The position numbers were made by a program, and so were the translations under genes. The notes beneath the pieces are model-generated. The model was not told the DNA's origin, did no database searches, and saw only the letters and a program-made list of their open reading frames with translations. A stretch of 64,000 nucleotides of DNA from Deltaproteobacteria bacterium (GTDB lineage Bacteria > Acidobacteriota > Thermoanaerobaculia > Multivoradales > JAHZIX01). The DNA lies in contig JAHZIX010000035.1 of the NCBI GenBank assembly GCA_022601195.1, positions 62,001 to 126,000 of the forward strand, written 5' to 3'. Each line of letters opens with the position of its first letter. The first letter of the stretch is position 1. This document shows positions 55,901 to 64,000 of the stretch, piece after piece.

Positions 55901-56691
55901 TGGGTGAGATCCGCCTCTCTCGCCGTGCCAGCTTCCGTTCCATCGGAGGACCACAAATGTCCTCCTTGGAGGAAATAGAAATGGTCGCCGAGAATCACCA
56001 TTCTCCGGGACAAGGGAAAATCCCCGTTGGTGGCAAATTCGACAAGCTGATGAGTGCCTCGGACGGTGCCGTCTGTTCTCCACAGGCTCGAGTGACCCTC
56101 GTCATCGAAACGGCTGAAGATGAGAGCGTCCCCAAAGACTTGCCCTGCCGGGCCATAGGTGAAGTTCTGATCAGTGGTTGAGGTGAGAGAAAACGTTCCA
56201 GCTCGAGTCCCGTCCGAGCGCCACAAGGTCTCAAATGGGCTCGGCCACGGTGCTGTCTTGCTGACCCAGAAAAACAGATCTCCCAACCGACCTTCATAGG
56301 TGCGGCTATAGCTGCATCGTCCCGGACAGGAGTCCACTAGCATGGACGTTCCGGCTTTCGTGCTGTCGCTGATCCAGGGTTCCCTGCCCATCGAATCCGA
56401 GTAGGCAAAGAACAGCACTCGGTCCGCCACAGGGGTGAAATTCTCCGGGTAAGAGCTATCACCAATATCCACCTCGATGAGCCCCTCTTGGACCAAGTCG
56501 ATCACCTGCTCGGCAACCTGACCGTCCGCGGCGGGCTCCAAGAGCACCAGCCCTGGCCAGAGAGCCGCTAAGAGCCCCAACCTTCTGAAGGTGCGGCGAA
56601 GTCCTGGGCGGTAGTTTGCTTGGCGGGGAGGTTCTTGCCTGGGAAACGCTTGCCCTGAAAACTCTTGCCTTGGAAACTCAGAGTCGGCCAT
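52924..56691 (-). CDS. Secreted ELWxxDGT-repeat protein (type B)
   Basis: About 1255 aa from ATG 56691. The N-terminal 30 residues are a repetitive FPRQEF/FPRQEPPRQ segment, followed by a hydrophobic signal (LGLLAALWPGLVLL) ending in an ADG-Q-type cleavage context. The body has repeats such as TLWRSDGTRAGT, EVWSTDGTLSGT and ELWTSDGTAAGT, with two C-terminal DTGYFWFF-type domains; the first deviates (GYFWSLQD). An in-frame TTG at 56709 lies upstream, but AAAGGACT sits about 9 bases before the ATG, as in the paralogues. Wording such as SCPGRCS and GRLGDLFF groups it with the third gene rather than the first. Function unknown. The unusually long n-region of the signal peptide is odd and could mean a later start. 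Confidence 0.87.
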   Translation of the reverse strand: MADSEFPRQEFSGQAFPRQEPPRQANYRPGLRRTFRRLGLLAALWPGLVLLEPAADGQVAEQVIDLVQEGLIEVDIGDSSYPENFTPVADRVLFFAYSDSMGREPWISDSTKAGTSMLVDSCPGRCSYSRTYEGRLGDLFFWVSKTAPWPSPFETLWRSDGTRAGTFSLTSTTDQNFTYGPAGQVFGDALIFSRFDDEGHSSLWRTDGTVRGTHQLVEFATNGDFPLSRRMVILGDHFYFLQGGHLWSSDGTEAGTAREADLTHFTDFNYAFRVVGDRLLFATEDPGGETILSFEPSTGELRTVQDFRDGEGLELGCLGVSDSAPGKLFFHTLDDEGQGALWQLEATQSSPQLVAQVGNYGPFVSQILCPSSRTVQAFGETLVFLATANGNPVLLAVDSQSGGEEAPTAVCSPDNSCSPEGDSMSRIGDRVLFSASHPDSGLEVWSTDGTLSGTEPLLDLCEGPCDSYPGRARESQGHYYIQGYDLQNQQGLWRTDGTAEGTHRALTLPLGVGVSFSNMDFARLGNLFLFRASSQQSGFEPWVSTDPQNAPQLLVDIEKGSLESKVDSITPSAEGVVFSAITIHHFGEELQRNLWSSSGTAADTIQLTTFTDLRELEHITAAGDLVFFDRETDEPGREVFRSDGTPEGTFPVHLFNASGPESPITLSRVFPLARGQRYFLASGRTDGGLWQTDGATAQLAVDFASLGISGHQGTWPADERLYFTAETSPPGSEPPETGLFATDGSLEGTQLLTATDPLERIAGFGTLGDDTFFLKGDCPGGSDLWRSRGTSDTTQRLDLGHRFACTAPELEMVRFRGDLYFVEGKVEESGRESGLFLWRTDGTAAGTQPVVELSPETASQDAPGSPRLTATTSALFLTTTTPGGARNLWVSDGTTGGSMVLRTFSQEELSSGVGGLTAAGDRLFFAADNDIHGRELWTSDGTAAGTHLVHDINPEGLSSNPRELTVAGDELYFSASDGPSGQELWRLPLASNAPACRASSTALCLLGERFKVEMGWSRGNRRVTIGASRGVPMTENTGYFWSLQDQDVETVVKIIDGQGVNGHHWFFFGDLSDSPYRLTVTDTQTGLTRRYKNRGRHPTSFADVEAFGPRGANLSQPSPPLEVQETAQPIILDRRAAATSLEGCSPSATRLCLNEGRFAAEATWTDFSGNSGEGQAVALSGETGYFWFFNDKNVEAVLKVIDGRPANGAFWVFYGSLTNVDFDLTVTDTQTGAVRAYQNRGRQFRSVGDKEAFPE

Positions 56692-56768
56692 TTTCGGAGT
56701 CCTTTCCAAACGGAGCTGGGAGAATCAGCAGACCTTTGCGAAACGAAATGAATTTTCTATGCTTCTTT

Positions 56769-56774
56769 ACTATA
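56769..56774 (-). promoter_or_regulatory. Candidate -10 (TATAGT) for type B ELWxxDGT gene
   Basis: TATAGT on the minus strand, 78 bp upstream of ATG 56691, within an A+T-rich patch. No clear -35. Confidence 0.3.
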
Positions 56775-56883
56775 TCGCTTCTCGGTTCGCAGGAGATGAG
56801 GATTGATTGCTTTGATGCTGCAATGACCACGACCGGCAACCCATCCTCTGGAGATGAAGGCGGCAAATAGGAGTGGAATAGAT

Positions 56884-56978
56884 CACGCTGCATCTCGAGA
56901 AGACCACTGCATCTCGAGGAGGCCTCCGTTTCTCGATAAGACCACTGCGCCTCTAGACGACCACTGCGCCTCTAGAAG
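56884..56978. repeat. 5 x 19-bp tandem repeat
   Basis: Five contiguous 19-bp units. Units 2, 4 and 5 all begin ACCACTGC and carry a CTCGAG or CTCTAGA core; unit 3 is the most diverged. Example unit: ACCACTGCGCCTCTAGAAG. The array lies in the 417-bp gap 56692-57108, about 190-290 bp upstream of the type B gene and just beyond the 3' end of the next. No other feature was seen in this gap apart from the -10 candidate. Confidence 0.85.
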
Positions 56979-57108
56979 ATCATAAGGGGGGCGATGTCGT
57001 TGGTGAAAAGTCCGGGCCCCGAGGCTTCCAGAGTGAAATGCCCGGGTGGGGGAGCCGCCGGAAGCAGCTCCCCATCTTCGAGGCGCTCTTGGATCTCTTC
57101 TGCCGGGG

Positions 57109-60100
57109 CTACTGGGGAAAGGCTTCCGTATCTGCCACGCTGGCAAATTGCCGATTTCGGTTCTGATAGGTGCGCACGGCGCCGGTTTGGGTGTCGGTGA
57201 CGGTGAGGTCGAAGTCGACGTTGGAGAGGGAGCCGTAGAAGACCCAGAAGGCGCCGGTGCTGGAGCGGCCGTCCAGGACCTTCAGGACCGTCTCGATGTT
57301 GGTGTCCCGGAAGAACCAGAAATAGCCCGTATCTTCCGTCAGGGTCACTGCCTTGCCGGTGCCGGAATGGCCGGAGAAGTCCGTCCAGGTGGCTTCGACG
57401 GCGAATCGGCCCTGGTTAAGACATAGGCGGGTGGCGGCTGGGGTACAGCCTTCTCCCAGAGTCTCCTGGGGAATTTGGCCATCGACGATCAGCGGCTGCG
57501 GCGCGTCGCTGGCAACCGGATTGGGTTCCCGCACTAGGTTTACGCCGAGAGGTCCGAAGGCTTCCGGGTCGCCAAAACTCTGCAGATTTCGGCTGCGGTT
57601 GAGGTAGCGGCGGGATAGGCCGGTTTCGGTGTCGGTGACCGTAATCCAATACCGGAAGCTGGAAAGGCCGCCGTAGAAAAACCAATGGTGTCCGTTGACC
57701 TCCTGACCATCGAGGACTTTCACCACCGCTTCGACGTTCTGGTCATTGTTGAACCAGAAATAACCGGTGTCTTGGGTAATGGCCACCGCTGTACCTGCGC
57801 CTTCATCGCTCGAAAAGCCGCGCCACTTCAACTCTGTTTTGAAACGGCCACCCTGCAGGCAGAGAGCCGTTTGAGAAGCTTGGCAGGGTGGGCCAGAAGC
57901 ATCCAAGGGAAGAGCCCACAGCTCTCGACCGGAAAGCCCGTCGTCGGCGGAGAAATAAAGGGTGTTGCCAACTACGGTGAGGTGCTCGGGCCTGGACGAT
58001 TGGCCTTCTGGGTAGATGTCGTGGACCAGACGGGTGCCGTCGACCGTACCGTCGGTGGTCCACAGTTCGCTGCCGTGGACGCCGTCATCCGCGGTGAAGT
58101 AGAGGCGATTTCCAGCCGCCGTCAGCTCCTCGATATGAGGTGAGCCCACCGCCTTCGGGAACTGCTTTAGGGATACCGTGCCTTCACTGGTGCCGTCACT
58201 CACCCAAAGCTCCTGGCCGGTAGCTGGGGCGACCGGTGTCAGGAAGAGAGCCGAGGGGGTCGCGGTGAGGTGGTGAGAAGTGGCAGAAGAAGAGGAAGAG
58301 GGGAGTTCGGCTACAGCCTGAGTGCCTGCGGAGGTGCCGTCCGTGCGCCATAGGTAGACTCCAGCAGGTGCACCGAGTTGATCGACTTTGGCTTCGACGA
58401 AGTAGAGGTCTTCACCGAATCGAACCATTTCCACTTCGATGGCGGTGCAGCCAAAGCGGTGGTCGAGATCGATACGCTGGGTGCTATCCGCGGTTCCCCG
58501 AGTGCGCCAAAGGTCGGAACCACCGGAGCAATCTCCCTTCAGGAAGAGGGTTTCGGCACCCAGAGGTTGGAAGCCGGTGATCCGTTCGAGGGAGTCCGTG
58601 GTGGTCAGGGATGTGGTTCCTGCCGGGGTACCGTCGGTGGCAAAGAGCTCCGAATCGAGAGAGTCGGTCTCGGCGGTGAAATAGAGTCGGTCTCCGGTCT
58701 TCCATGTGTGCTGGTGACCGGCTATGCCGAGGCTGGCAAAGTCGACGGTGCGCTGGACCGTGGTCCCGTCCGTGGTCCAAACACCGCTGTCTCCTTCCCG
58801 GCGCACCAGGAAGAAGCGTTGACCAGAGCTTAGCTCGGCGACTTCCGATAGTTGGGGAGTCGTTGCGGACCCTGCAGCCTCGAAAAGGTGCAGGGGGAAG
58901 GTCCCGTCTACGGTGCCGTCGCTCCTGGTGATCTCCCGTCCGCCATCGGCAGCCTCGCGATCGAAAAATATGAGGTCGCCGGCCGCGACAACATTGTCCA
59001 GGCTGCGGTCATTGGAGAAGTCGGTGAGCTGGATCGTGTCGCCCGCTCCGCCCCGCGAAGACCACAGGTTGCGCACCAGGCTCTCGAAGTCCGGAGCTAT
59101 CGTGTTGGCGGAGAAAATCAAACCGTCGAAAGCAGGGGTCAGAGAGGCGAGCTCGGAGCCCCGAATCAGAGGATTGATGTCGCGCAACAAACGCGTACCA
59201 GCTGCAGTGCCAGTAGATACCCACGGCTCGAAGCCGGTCTCCTGGTTGAGCGCTGCAAATATGAAGCGATCGTCGAGCCATGCGAGGGCATGGGGACTAT
59301 GGACGAATTGGGTCAACGGCGCGGTGATCGCCCTGAGCGTGCCTTCTTGGGTGCCGTCAGTCCGCCAGATCACCTGGCGATTGCGATGGTCTGAGGCCTG
59401 GAAGAAGTGGACCCCTTGGATGGGCCGCGGAATGACAGACCAGGAGTCGCAGGCGCCGGCACAGAGGTCCATGAACAAACCGGTTCCTTCCCGGGTTCCA
59501 TCCGTGCTCCACAGCTCTAGACCGGCCTCCGGATGCCACGCGGAAAACAGAGCTTGGTCATCAAAACGGGCCATTTGACCGGTCGACGCTCCGCAGGAGC
59601 TTTCGCGGGCGCAAAGAAGAGCGAGGGTCTCCAGGGAACCTTCTTCTTCGTCGAGGGCCAGGAGAGCCGGCTCGCCGTCGTCCAATCCCGTGAAGACCAG
59701 GGAGTTTTCAAAGACCTGCAGCGTGTCCGAGCTCGGGCAGTCGAGGAAAGAGCCCTGGGGACCGAGGCGGGCGAGCTGCCGGGTCGAAGCTGGGGTTCCC
59801 TGGGTTTGCCACAGGGTAATGCCTTCCTGGAAGTCATCGACCTGGAAGAACAAGCGGTCGGGAGCCCCATCGGTGGTGCCGACGCATCTCAGCTCGGGCC
59901 CCGAGGTTTGGAAAAAAGTCATGACAGGGCTGACTTCGCCGCTGGCAGGGTCGACGGTCCAGAGGGCCTCGCCCTGGGAATCTGTAGCCCGGAAGAAGAT
60001 CCTCTGATCAGCGGTGTAGATCGTTGACCCTAAGCTATCGAAGTGAGTGAGATCGGCTTCCAGGACCGTCCCCGCTCCGGTGCCGTCAGAAGACCACAAG

Positions 60101-60753
60101 TTACCGGCTTGGAAGAAGTAGAGGCGGTCTTCGAGGCTCACCAAGGGGAGCGGTAGGCCCCTCTCGGCACTGGGAGCGAATTCCGTGAGTTGATTCGTGC
60201 CAGCGATGGTGCCGTCCGAACGCCACAGGCCCCAGATGCCTTCCTCGTCTCGACGACCAAATAGCAGAGCCTCTCCCAAGGCGACAAAATTACCCGCGAT
60301 GTCGTGCCTGCGGGTGCGAGTCGCAGGGAGGGGAAAGGTGCCCTCTACGGTGCCGTCGGTGCGCCATAGGGTCGTCAGGTCGGTGGAGTCGGGATCCGTT
60401 TCACTGACAAAGAAGAGGACGTCTCCCAGCCTGCCATTAAAGGAGGGATTCGCGTTGCAGGGTCCCGGGCAGGAGTCGACCAGTAGAGTGGTTCCGAGGG
60501 GCGTGCCATCAGTGACCCACAGCTCACTGCCGCTAGACAAGGAAGAGGCGAAGAACACCACCCGATTCCCCAATCGAGTGAATTGGTTCGGGAAGGAGCT
60601 GTTGTCAACGTCGACGAGTCCTTCTCCAAACAGGTCGATCACCGGCTCTGCGATCTGAGCGGGTGCAGCGAAGCCTGGCAGGAGGAGAGCCAGGATGACG
60701 ATGCCACCAAAGAGACTCTGAGACTTCCAGCGGTGAGGTTCGAGGGTGATCAT
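57109..60753 (-). CDS. Secreted ELWxxDGT-repeat protein (type B)
   Basis: About 1214 aa from ATG 60753. Signal peptide LFGGIVILALLLPGFAAPAQ. Repeats include ELWVTDGTPLGT, TLWRTDGTVEGT, ELWSTDGTREGT and ELWTTDGTVDGT; the C-terminus has two DTGYFWF-type domains, the first reading GYFWFNNDQ. The same frame stays open to 61134, but the extra 127 residues are basic, lack signal features and cover the intergenic repeat. The ATG preceded by AAAGGACTCC at about 8 bases, as in the sister genes, is therefore the start. It shares SCPGPCN and GRLGDVLFF with the preceding type B gene, so these two are probably the more recent duplicates. Function unknown. Confidence 0.88.
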   Translation of the reverse strand: MITLEPHRWKSQSLFGGIVILALLLPGFAAPAQIAEPVIDLFGEGLVDVDNSSFPNQFTRLGNRVVFFASSLSSGSELWVTDGTPLGTTLLVDSCPGPCNANPSFNGRLGDVLFFVSETDPDSTDLTTLWRTDGTVEGTFPLPATRTRRHDIAGNFVALGEALLFGRRDEEGIWGLWRSDGTIAGTNQLTEFAPSAERGLPLPLVSLEDRLYFFQAGNLWSSDGTGAGTVLEADLTHFDSLGSTIYTADQRIFFRATDSQGEALWTVDPASGEVSPVMTFFQTSGPELRCVGTTDGAPDRLFFQVDDFQEGITLWQTQGTPASTRQLARLGPQGSFLDCPSSDTLQVFENSLVFTGLDDGEPALLALDEEEGSLETLALLCARESSCGASTGQMARFDDQALFSAWHPEAGLELWSTDGTREGTGLFMDLCAGACDSWSVIPRPIQGVHFFQASDHRNRQVIWRTDGTQEGTLRAITAPLTQFVHSPHALAWLDDRFIFAALNQETGFEPWVSTGTAAGTRLLRDINPLIRGSELASLTPAFDGLIFSANTIAPDFESLVRNLWSSRGGAGDTIQLTDFSNDRSLDNVVAAGDLIFFDREAADGGREITRSDGTVDGTFPLHLFEAAGSATTPQLSEVAELSSGQRFFLVRREGDSGVWTTDGTTVQRTVDFASLGIAGHQHTWKTGDRLYFTAETDSLDSELFATDGTPAGTTSLTTTDSLERITGFQPLGAETLFLKGDCSGGSDLWRTRGTADSTQRIDLDHRFGCTAIEVEMVRFGEDLYFVEAKVDQLGAPAGVYLWRTDGTSAGTQAVAELPSSSSSATSHHLTATPSALFLTPVAPATGQELWVSDGTSEGTVSLKQFPKAVGSPHIEELTAAGNRLYFTADDGVHGSELWTTDGTVDGTRLVHDIYPEGQSSRPEHLTVVGNTLYFSADDGLSGRELWALPLDASGPPCQASQTALCLQGGRFKTELKWRGFSSDEGAGTAVAITQDTGYFWFNNDQNVEAVVKVLDGQEVNGHHWFFYGGLSSFRYWITVTDTETGLSRRYLNRSRNLQSFGDPEAFGPLGVNLVREPNPVASDAPQPLIVDGQIPQETLGEGCTPAATRLCLNQGRFAVEATWTDFSGHSGTGKAVTLTEDTGYFWFFRDTNIETVLKVLDGRSSTGAFWVFYGSLSNVDFDLTVTDTQTGAVRTYQNRNRQFASVADTEAFPQ

Positions 60754-60836
60754 GTTGAGGAGTCCTTTCGAATGGTTCTTTCCGTGAGGCCACCGGCGAC
60801 ACACGCTTGAAGATGGCTTTGGCCTGCCCGTGAGTA

Positions 60837-60906
60837 CCCCGAGGCACTGCCTCCGAGTTACTGGCTCCGAGGCGCTCGTCCCAAGGCAATGGCCCCGAAG
60901 TAACGC
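60837..60906. repeat. 5 x 14-bp degenerate tandem repeat
   Basis: Five contiguous 14-bp units on a loose pattern YYCCRAGGYRMTGS; examples CCCCGAGGCACTGC, CTCCGAGTTACTGG and TCCCAAGGCAATGG. The array occupies the 346-bp gap 60754-61099, about 85-155 bp upstream of the type B gene start. The rest of the gap shows no gene. Confidence 0.75.
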
Positions 60907-61099
60907 CCCGCGCTGGCGAGCAGAGGCAAAGAAGAGACTGGGGAATCTCTCCGGCCGTTTTTCTGCTCTTGACATGACTCGCACCACTGACTGGCGAGAA
61001 AAGCTCCTGTTTCGGATCATCCCACGGGAAAAAGCCCATGGGAAACAGTCGTCACGGGTGGCACCAACCCGGGGTTCCCACGGAGGGACCGAGGACTTC

Positions 61100-64000
61100 C
61101 TAGGGTTCCGGAAACGCTCCCGTATCTCCCACACTGGCGAACCGCCGATCCCGGTTCTGGTAAGTGCGCACAGCTCCGGTCTGGGTGTCGGTGACGGTGA
61201 GGTCGAAGTCGACGTTGGAGAGGGAGCCGTAGAACACCCAGTAAGCGCCGTTGTTGGGGCGGCCGTCGAGGACCTTCAGCACTGTCTCTACATTGGTGTC
61301 GCTGAAGAACCAGAAATATCCGGTGTCGTCGGTCAAGGTCACCGCTTGGCCATCTCCCGTGTTGCCGGAAAAATCCGCCCAAGTGGCCTCGACGGCGAAG
61401 CGTCCCCCGTTGAGGCAAAGGCGGCTGGCGCTCGGAGTGCAGAGGCCGAGAGCTTCCCCGGAGGTCTGACCGTCGACCACGATGGGTTGGGCTGCCGCGG
61501 TGGACTCCAAGGGCTCCGGAGTGTGGAGGAACGAAGCTCCCCGGGGGCCGAAGGATTCGTTGTCCCCGACGCTGGCAAAGTTCCTTGACGGGTTGAAGTA
61601 GCGCCGGGTCAGGCCGGTCTCAGCATCGGTAACGGTAATCCAGTACTCCACGTTGGAAAGAGCGCCGTAGAAGGTCCAGAAGTGGTCGTTGAGAGGTGTG
61701 CCGTCGAGCACCTTCAAGATGGTTTCGACATTTTGGTCACTGAAGAACCAGAAGTAGCCGGTGTCCTCGGTGATGGAGACCGCCTGGCCGGCACCGGTGC
61801 GATCCTGAAAGTCCGTCCACTGCATTTCGACTTTGAATCGCCCGTCCTGCAAGCAGAGGGCTGTGTCGGAAGCCCGGCAGGGGGGACCGGAGGCGTTCAA
61901 GGGAAGCACCCAAAGCTCACGGCCGGTGAGGCCGTCGTCGGCGGAGAAGTAGAGTTTGTCGCCGGCCACGGTGAGCTCTTCGGGAGCCGAAGATTGGGCG
62001 CCGGGGTAGATGTCGTGGACCAACTTTGTGCCGACTTCGGTGCCGTCAGAGACCCACAGCTCGCTACCGTGGAGACCATCGTTGGCGACAAAGTAGAGAC
62101 GGTCGTCGACTGTCAGGAGATTGTGAGGCCGCGAAGAAAAGGTACCAGGGCGGATGTCCTTAACCAGGTGGGTGGACCCCGCTGCTCCTAGGGATGTCCA
62201 GAGTTCAAAGCCCGTACCTTCTCCGTTGAGACCGAAAAAGAGCCGTTCGCCAGCCACCACCAACTCCGGGGCCGGGGTCTCAGAAGGGATATGGGGATTT
62301 AGATGAAGGGCTCTCGTCCCTTCGGAGGTTCCGTCGCTTCGCCACAGGCCGAAGGCGAAGTTTTCGTTCTGGCCAGCCATGAAAAAGAACTCCTCATGGA
62401 AGGGTGTTGCTATATAGCTAGCTGCCCACTGTGAATGGAGACATCCAAGGGGCCTCTCAATAGGTTGGCTGGTCCCTGCGGCGGTACCGTCTGATGTCCA
62501 AAAGGACAGGCTGGGGGAAGTGCAGAGAGTGAGGATGAATTGGCTTTCGAAAGGCAGAACCTGCGTTCCGAGAAGAGTCTCGAATCCGAATTCTCCGAAA
62601 TCGAATAGCCTGCTCGGCGAATCAAGAGAAATGTCGGATGCCCAAAAGCTGGCGTGGTGAGTGTTGTCACTGGTTGCGAAGAACAATCGATCTCCGGCCG
62701 CTTGCAGACCACCGATCTGGAGAAATTGTGTCGAACCAAATTTGGATACCTTTTCTGTTCCCGCGGAGGTGCCGTCAGTTTTCCATATTCCCTGATCTCT
62801 TCCAGAAGGAATGGCAAAGAAGACCGAACCTCCTGACTCGATGAAACTACTAGGTGTAGATCGGTCGGGAGTAGTCAGGGGCTCACCGAAGGATCGAAGC
62901 ATTCGAGGCGTATCTGTGGACGGGTCGATAACCCAAATCTGCACTCCAGACTCTGCTGCGACGGAGAAAAATACGAGATCTCTTGCGGAAAAGAGGCTCC
63001 GCGGGACGTCCCCTTCGCCTTCCCGGAAATCTCGTAGAATGCGAGTACTCTCGTCTTCATTGTTGGTTCTTGCAATAGCGGTGGAAGGGAAATGTTGTTC
63101 GTTCTGCGGGGGCAGGGTTGCAATAAATAGTAGTTCGTCTCTCGAAGTTACAAGGGATCGGGGAGAGGCGCTTTCCGATTCCTTGGCAATGTCGAGTAGC
63201 AATCGAGCTCCCTTGGGACTGTCGTCCAGAATCCAGGGCTCTGCTCCATGATCGGGTTCCGAGATGGTAAGGAAGAAATGATCTTGGCCACGGGCTACCC
63301 AAGGAGTCGAGAGTCTCGGTCCTAGCTTGTGAAATTCTGAGAAGTTGGTGAGTTTTTGTGTTCCCTCAGCAGTCCCGTTTGTTTGCCACAGCTGTGGATT
63401 GCCGAATTGGTCCTCTCCTTGGAAGAATAGCTCCGCGCCGTTGGAGATTCCTCTGGAGGTTGCTCGCCTGCAGGGCGAGCTGCAAAAGTCAGCCAACGGA
63501 TGACTCCCAGTTGTAGTGCCGTCAGTCAGCCAGAGTTCAGGATCCTCCCCATCTTGGCGTGCGGTAAAGAAAACTTTGCCCGCAACCAAACCGAGATCTC
63601 GGTATTCGACCGTAGAAGAGACTAGCCTCTCCGTTGATTGGGGATTGCCGTTGGTGCGCCAAAGCGAGTCGTCCGTGGACTCGGCCGCGATGAAAACGAG
63701 GGTGTCTCCAACACGTTCGAAGGGAGGTGGGTTTAAAGAGGAGAATGGATTGTCTTCTTCCAGGTTGGTGATTCGGCGCGTTCCTGCGGTGGTACCATCA
63801 CTTTCCCAGAGCTCCTTGTCTTCGCCCGATCCAGCCCCAGGTCCAGGTCCGATGAAGTAGAAGCGACTTCCCTTGGCTCCAACTGCCTTGAGGGTTGTTT
63901 GGGCGGGAAAATGGGTAAGTTGGACCGGAATGGTGCTCTGGCTATCGACCGCCCATAATTGATCACTTTCTTCGGTCCGAGCTAAGAAGAAGATCTGATC
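61100..64000 (-). CDS. Secreted ELWxxDGT-repeat protein (type A), N-terminus beyond window
   Basis: 966 residues visible; the frame is open to the right edge, where it reads DQIFFLARTEESDQLWAVDSQST, matching the interior of the first type A protein, so the signal peptide and early repeats are outside. An internal TTG at 63589 is not a real start. Repeats include ELWLTDGTTTGS, QLWQTNGTAEGT, GLWRSDGTSEGT and ELWVSDGTEVGT. The two C-terminal domains (SITEDTGYFWFFSD and TLTDDTGYFWFFSD) are almost the same as in the gene at 49120, with shared ESTAAAQPIVVDGQ linker wording. Compared with that 1224-aa protein, roughly 250 residues should be missing. Confidence 0.88.
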   Translation of the reverse strand, partial: DQIFFLARTEESDQLWAVDSQSTIPVQLTHFPAQTTLKAVGAKGSRFYFIGPGPGAGSGEDKELWESDGTTAGTRRITNLEEDNPFSSLNPPPFERVGDTLVFIAAESTDDSLWRTNGNPQSTERLVSSTVEYRDLGLVAGKVFFTARQDGEDPELWLTDGTTTGSHPLADFCSSPCRRATSRGISNGAELFFQGEDQFGNPQLWQTNGTAEGTQKLTNFSEFHKLGPRLSTPWVARGQDHFFLTISEPDHGAEPWILDDSPKGARLLLDIAKESESASPRSLVTSRDELLFIATLPPQNEQHFPSTAIARTNNEDESTRILRDFREGEGDVPRSLFSARDLVFFSVAAESGVQIWVIDPSTDTPRMLRSFGEPLTTPDRSTPSSFIESGGSVFFAIPSGRDQGIWKTDGTSAGTEKVSKFGSTQFLQIGGLQAAGDRLFFATSDNTHHASFWASDISLDSPSRLFDFGEFGFETLLGTQVLPFESQFILTLCTSPSLSFWTSDGTAAGTSQPIERPLGCLHSQWAASYIATPFHEEFFFMAGQNENFAFGLWRSDGTSEGTRALHLNPHIPSETPAPELVVAGERLFFGLNGEGTGFELWTSLGAAGSTHLVKDIRPGTFSSRPHNLLTVDDRLYFVANDGLHGSELWVSDGTEVGTKLVHDIYPGAQSSAPEELTVAGDKLYFSADDGLTGRELWVLPLNASGPPCRASDTALCLQDGRFKVEMQWTDFQDRTGAGQAVSITEDTGYFWFFSDQNVETILKVLDGTPLNDHFWTFYGALSNVEYWITVTDAETGLTRRYFNPSRNFASVGDNESFGPRGASFLHTPEPLESTAAAQPIVVDGQTSGEALGLCTPSASRLCLNGGRFAVEATWADFSGNTGDGQAVTLTDDTGYFWFFSDTNVETVLKVLDGRPNNGAYWVFYGSLSNVDFDLTVTDTQTGAVRTYQNRDRRFASVGDTGAFPEP

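Noticed and set aside
56884..56978. 19-bp array as a CRISPR
   Set aside because: Units are contiguous with no spacers, and no cas genes are present.
60970..61010. TTGACA on the plus strand as a promoter
   Set aside because: No -10 at suitable spacing and no plus-strand gene follows.
60754..61134. 127-residue upstream extension of the third ELWxxDGT gene
   Set aside because: It precedes a good signal peptide and the conserved AAAGGACTCC leader, and runs through a non-coding tandem array and into the neighbouring gene's 3' end.

Overview
The window (about 62% GC by eye) looks like part of an Acidobacteriota chromosome, probably of the Thermoanaerobaculia kind. Two things point there: a two-unit MacB/FtsX permease of the ADOP type (acidobacterial duplicated orphan permease) and four large exported ELWxxDGT-repeat proteins with the paired C-terminal domain common in that group. 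This assignment is an inference from gene families, not from a marker gene.

Positions 3-41006 are one plus-strand biosynthetic operon with overlapping or nearly abutting genes. It opens, cut by the window edge, with an SbnA-type enzyme for L-2,3-diaminopropionate (Dap) precursor synthesis. Six megasynthase genes follow: a three-module NRPS, a two-module NRPS, a KS-AT polyketide synthase, an ACP-aminotransferase-C-A-T-E hybrid, a one-module NRPS, and a terminal C-C-A-T-TE NRPS. An MFS exporter and the ADOP permease come next, then a clear terminator. If colinear, the product has eight amino acids plus one malonate-derived unit. The last three A domains share an almost identical acidic pocket (DIWE[L/M]TADDK by my alignment), which fits a basic diamino acid and hence the Dap gene. 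The beta-keto group made by the KS should become a beta-amine, because no ketoreductase is present and an aminotransferase follows the ACP.

Positions 41007-48852 are an unlinked mosaic: a hypothetical membrane-anchored protein (minus), a 500-bp gap with a possible tiny ORF, a PLP-dependent amino acid decarboxylase (plus, possibly leaderless), a CDF zinc/cation exporter (minus), and two tandem lipoprotein S1 sulfatases (minus).

Positions 49120-64000 hold four consecutive minus-strand ELWxxDGT-repeat secreted proteins, the last cut by the right edge. By family-specific wording they alternate A-B-B-A. Two of the gaps contain degenerate tandem arrays, five 19-bp units and five 14-bp units. Inside the megasynthase and transporter genes there are many short tandem arrays with units of 9, 12, 15 or 18 bp, all keeping frame and all in linkers or loops. 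No rRNA, tRNA, CRISPR array, insertion sequence or integrase was seen.
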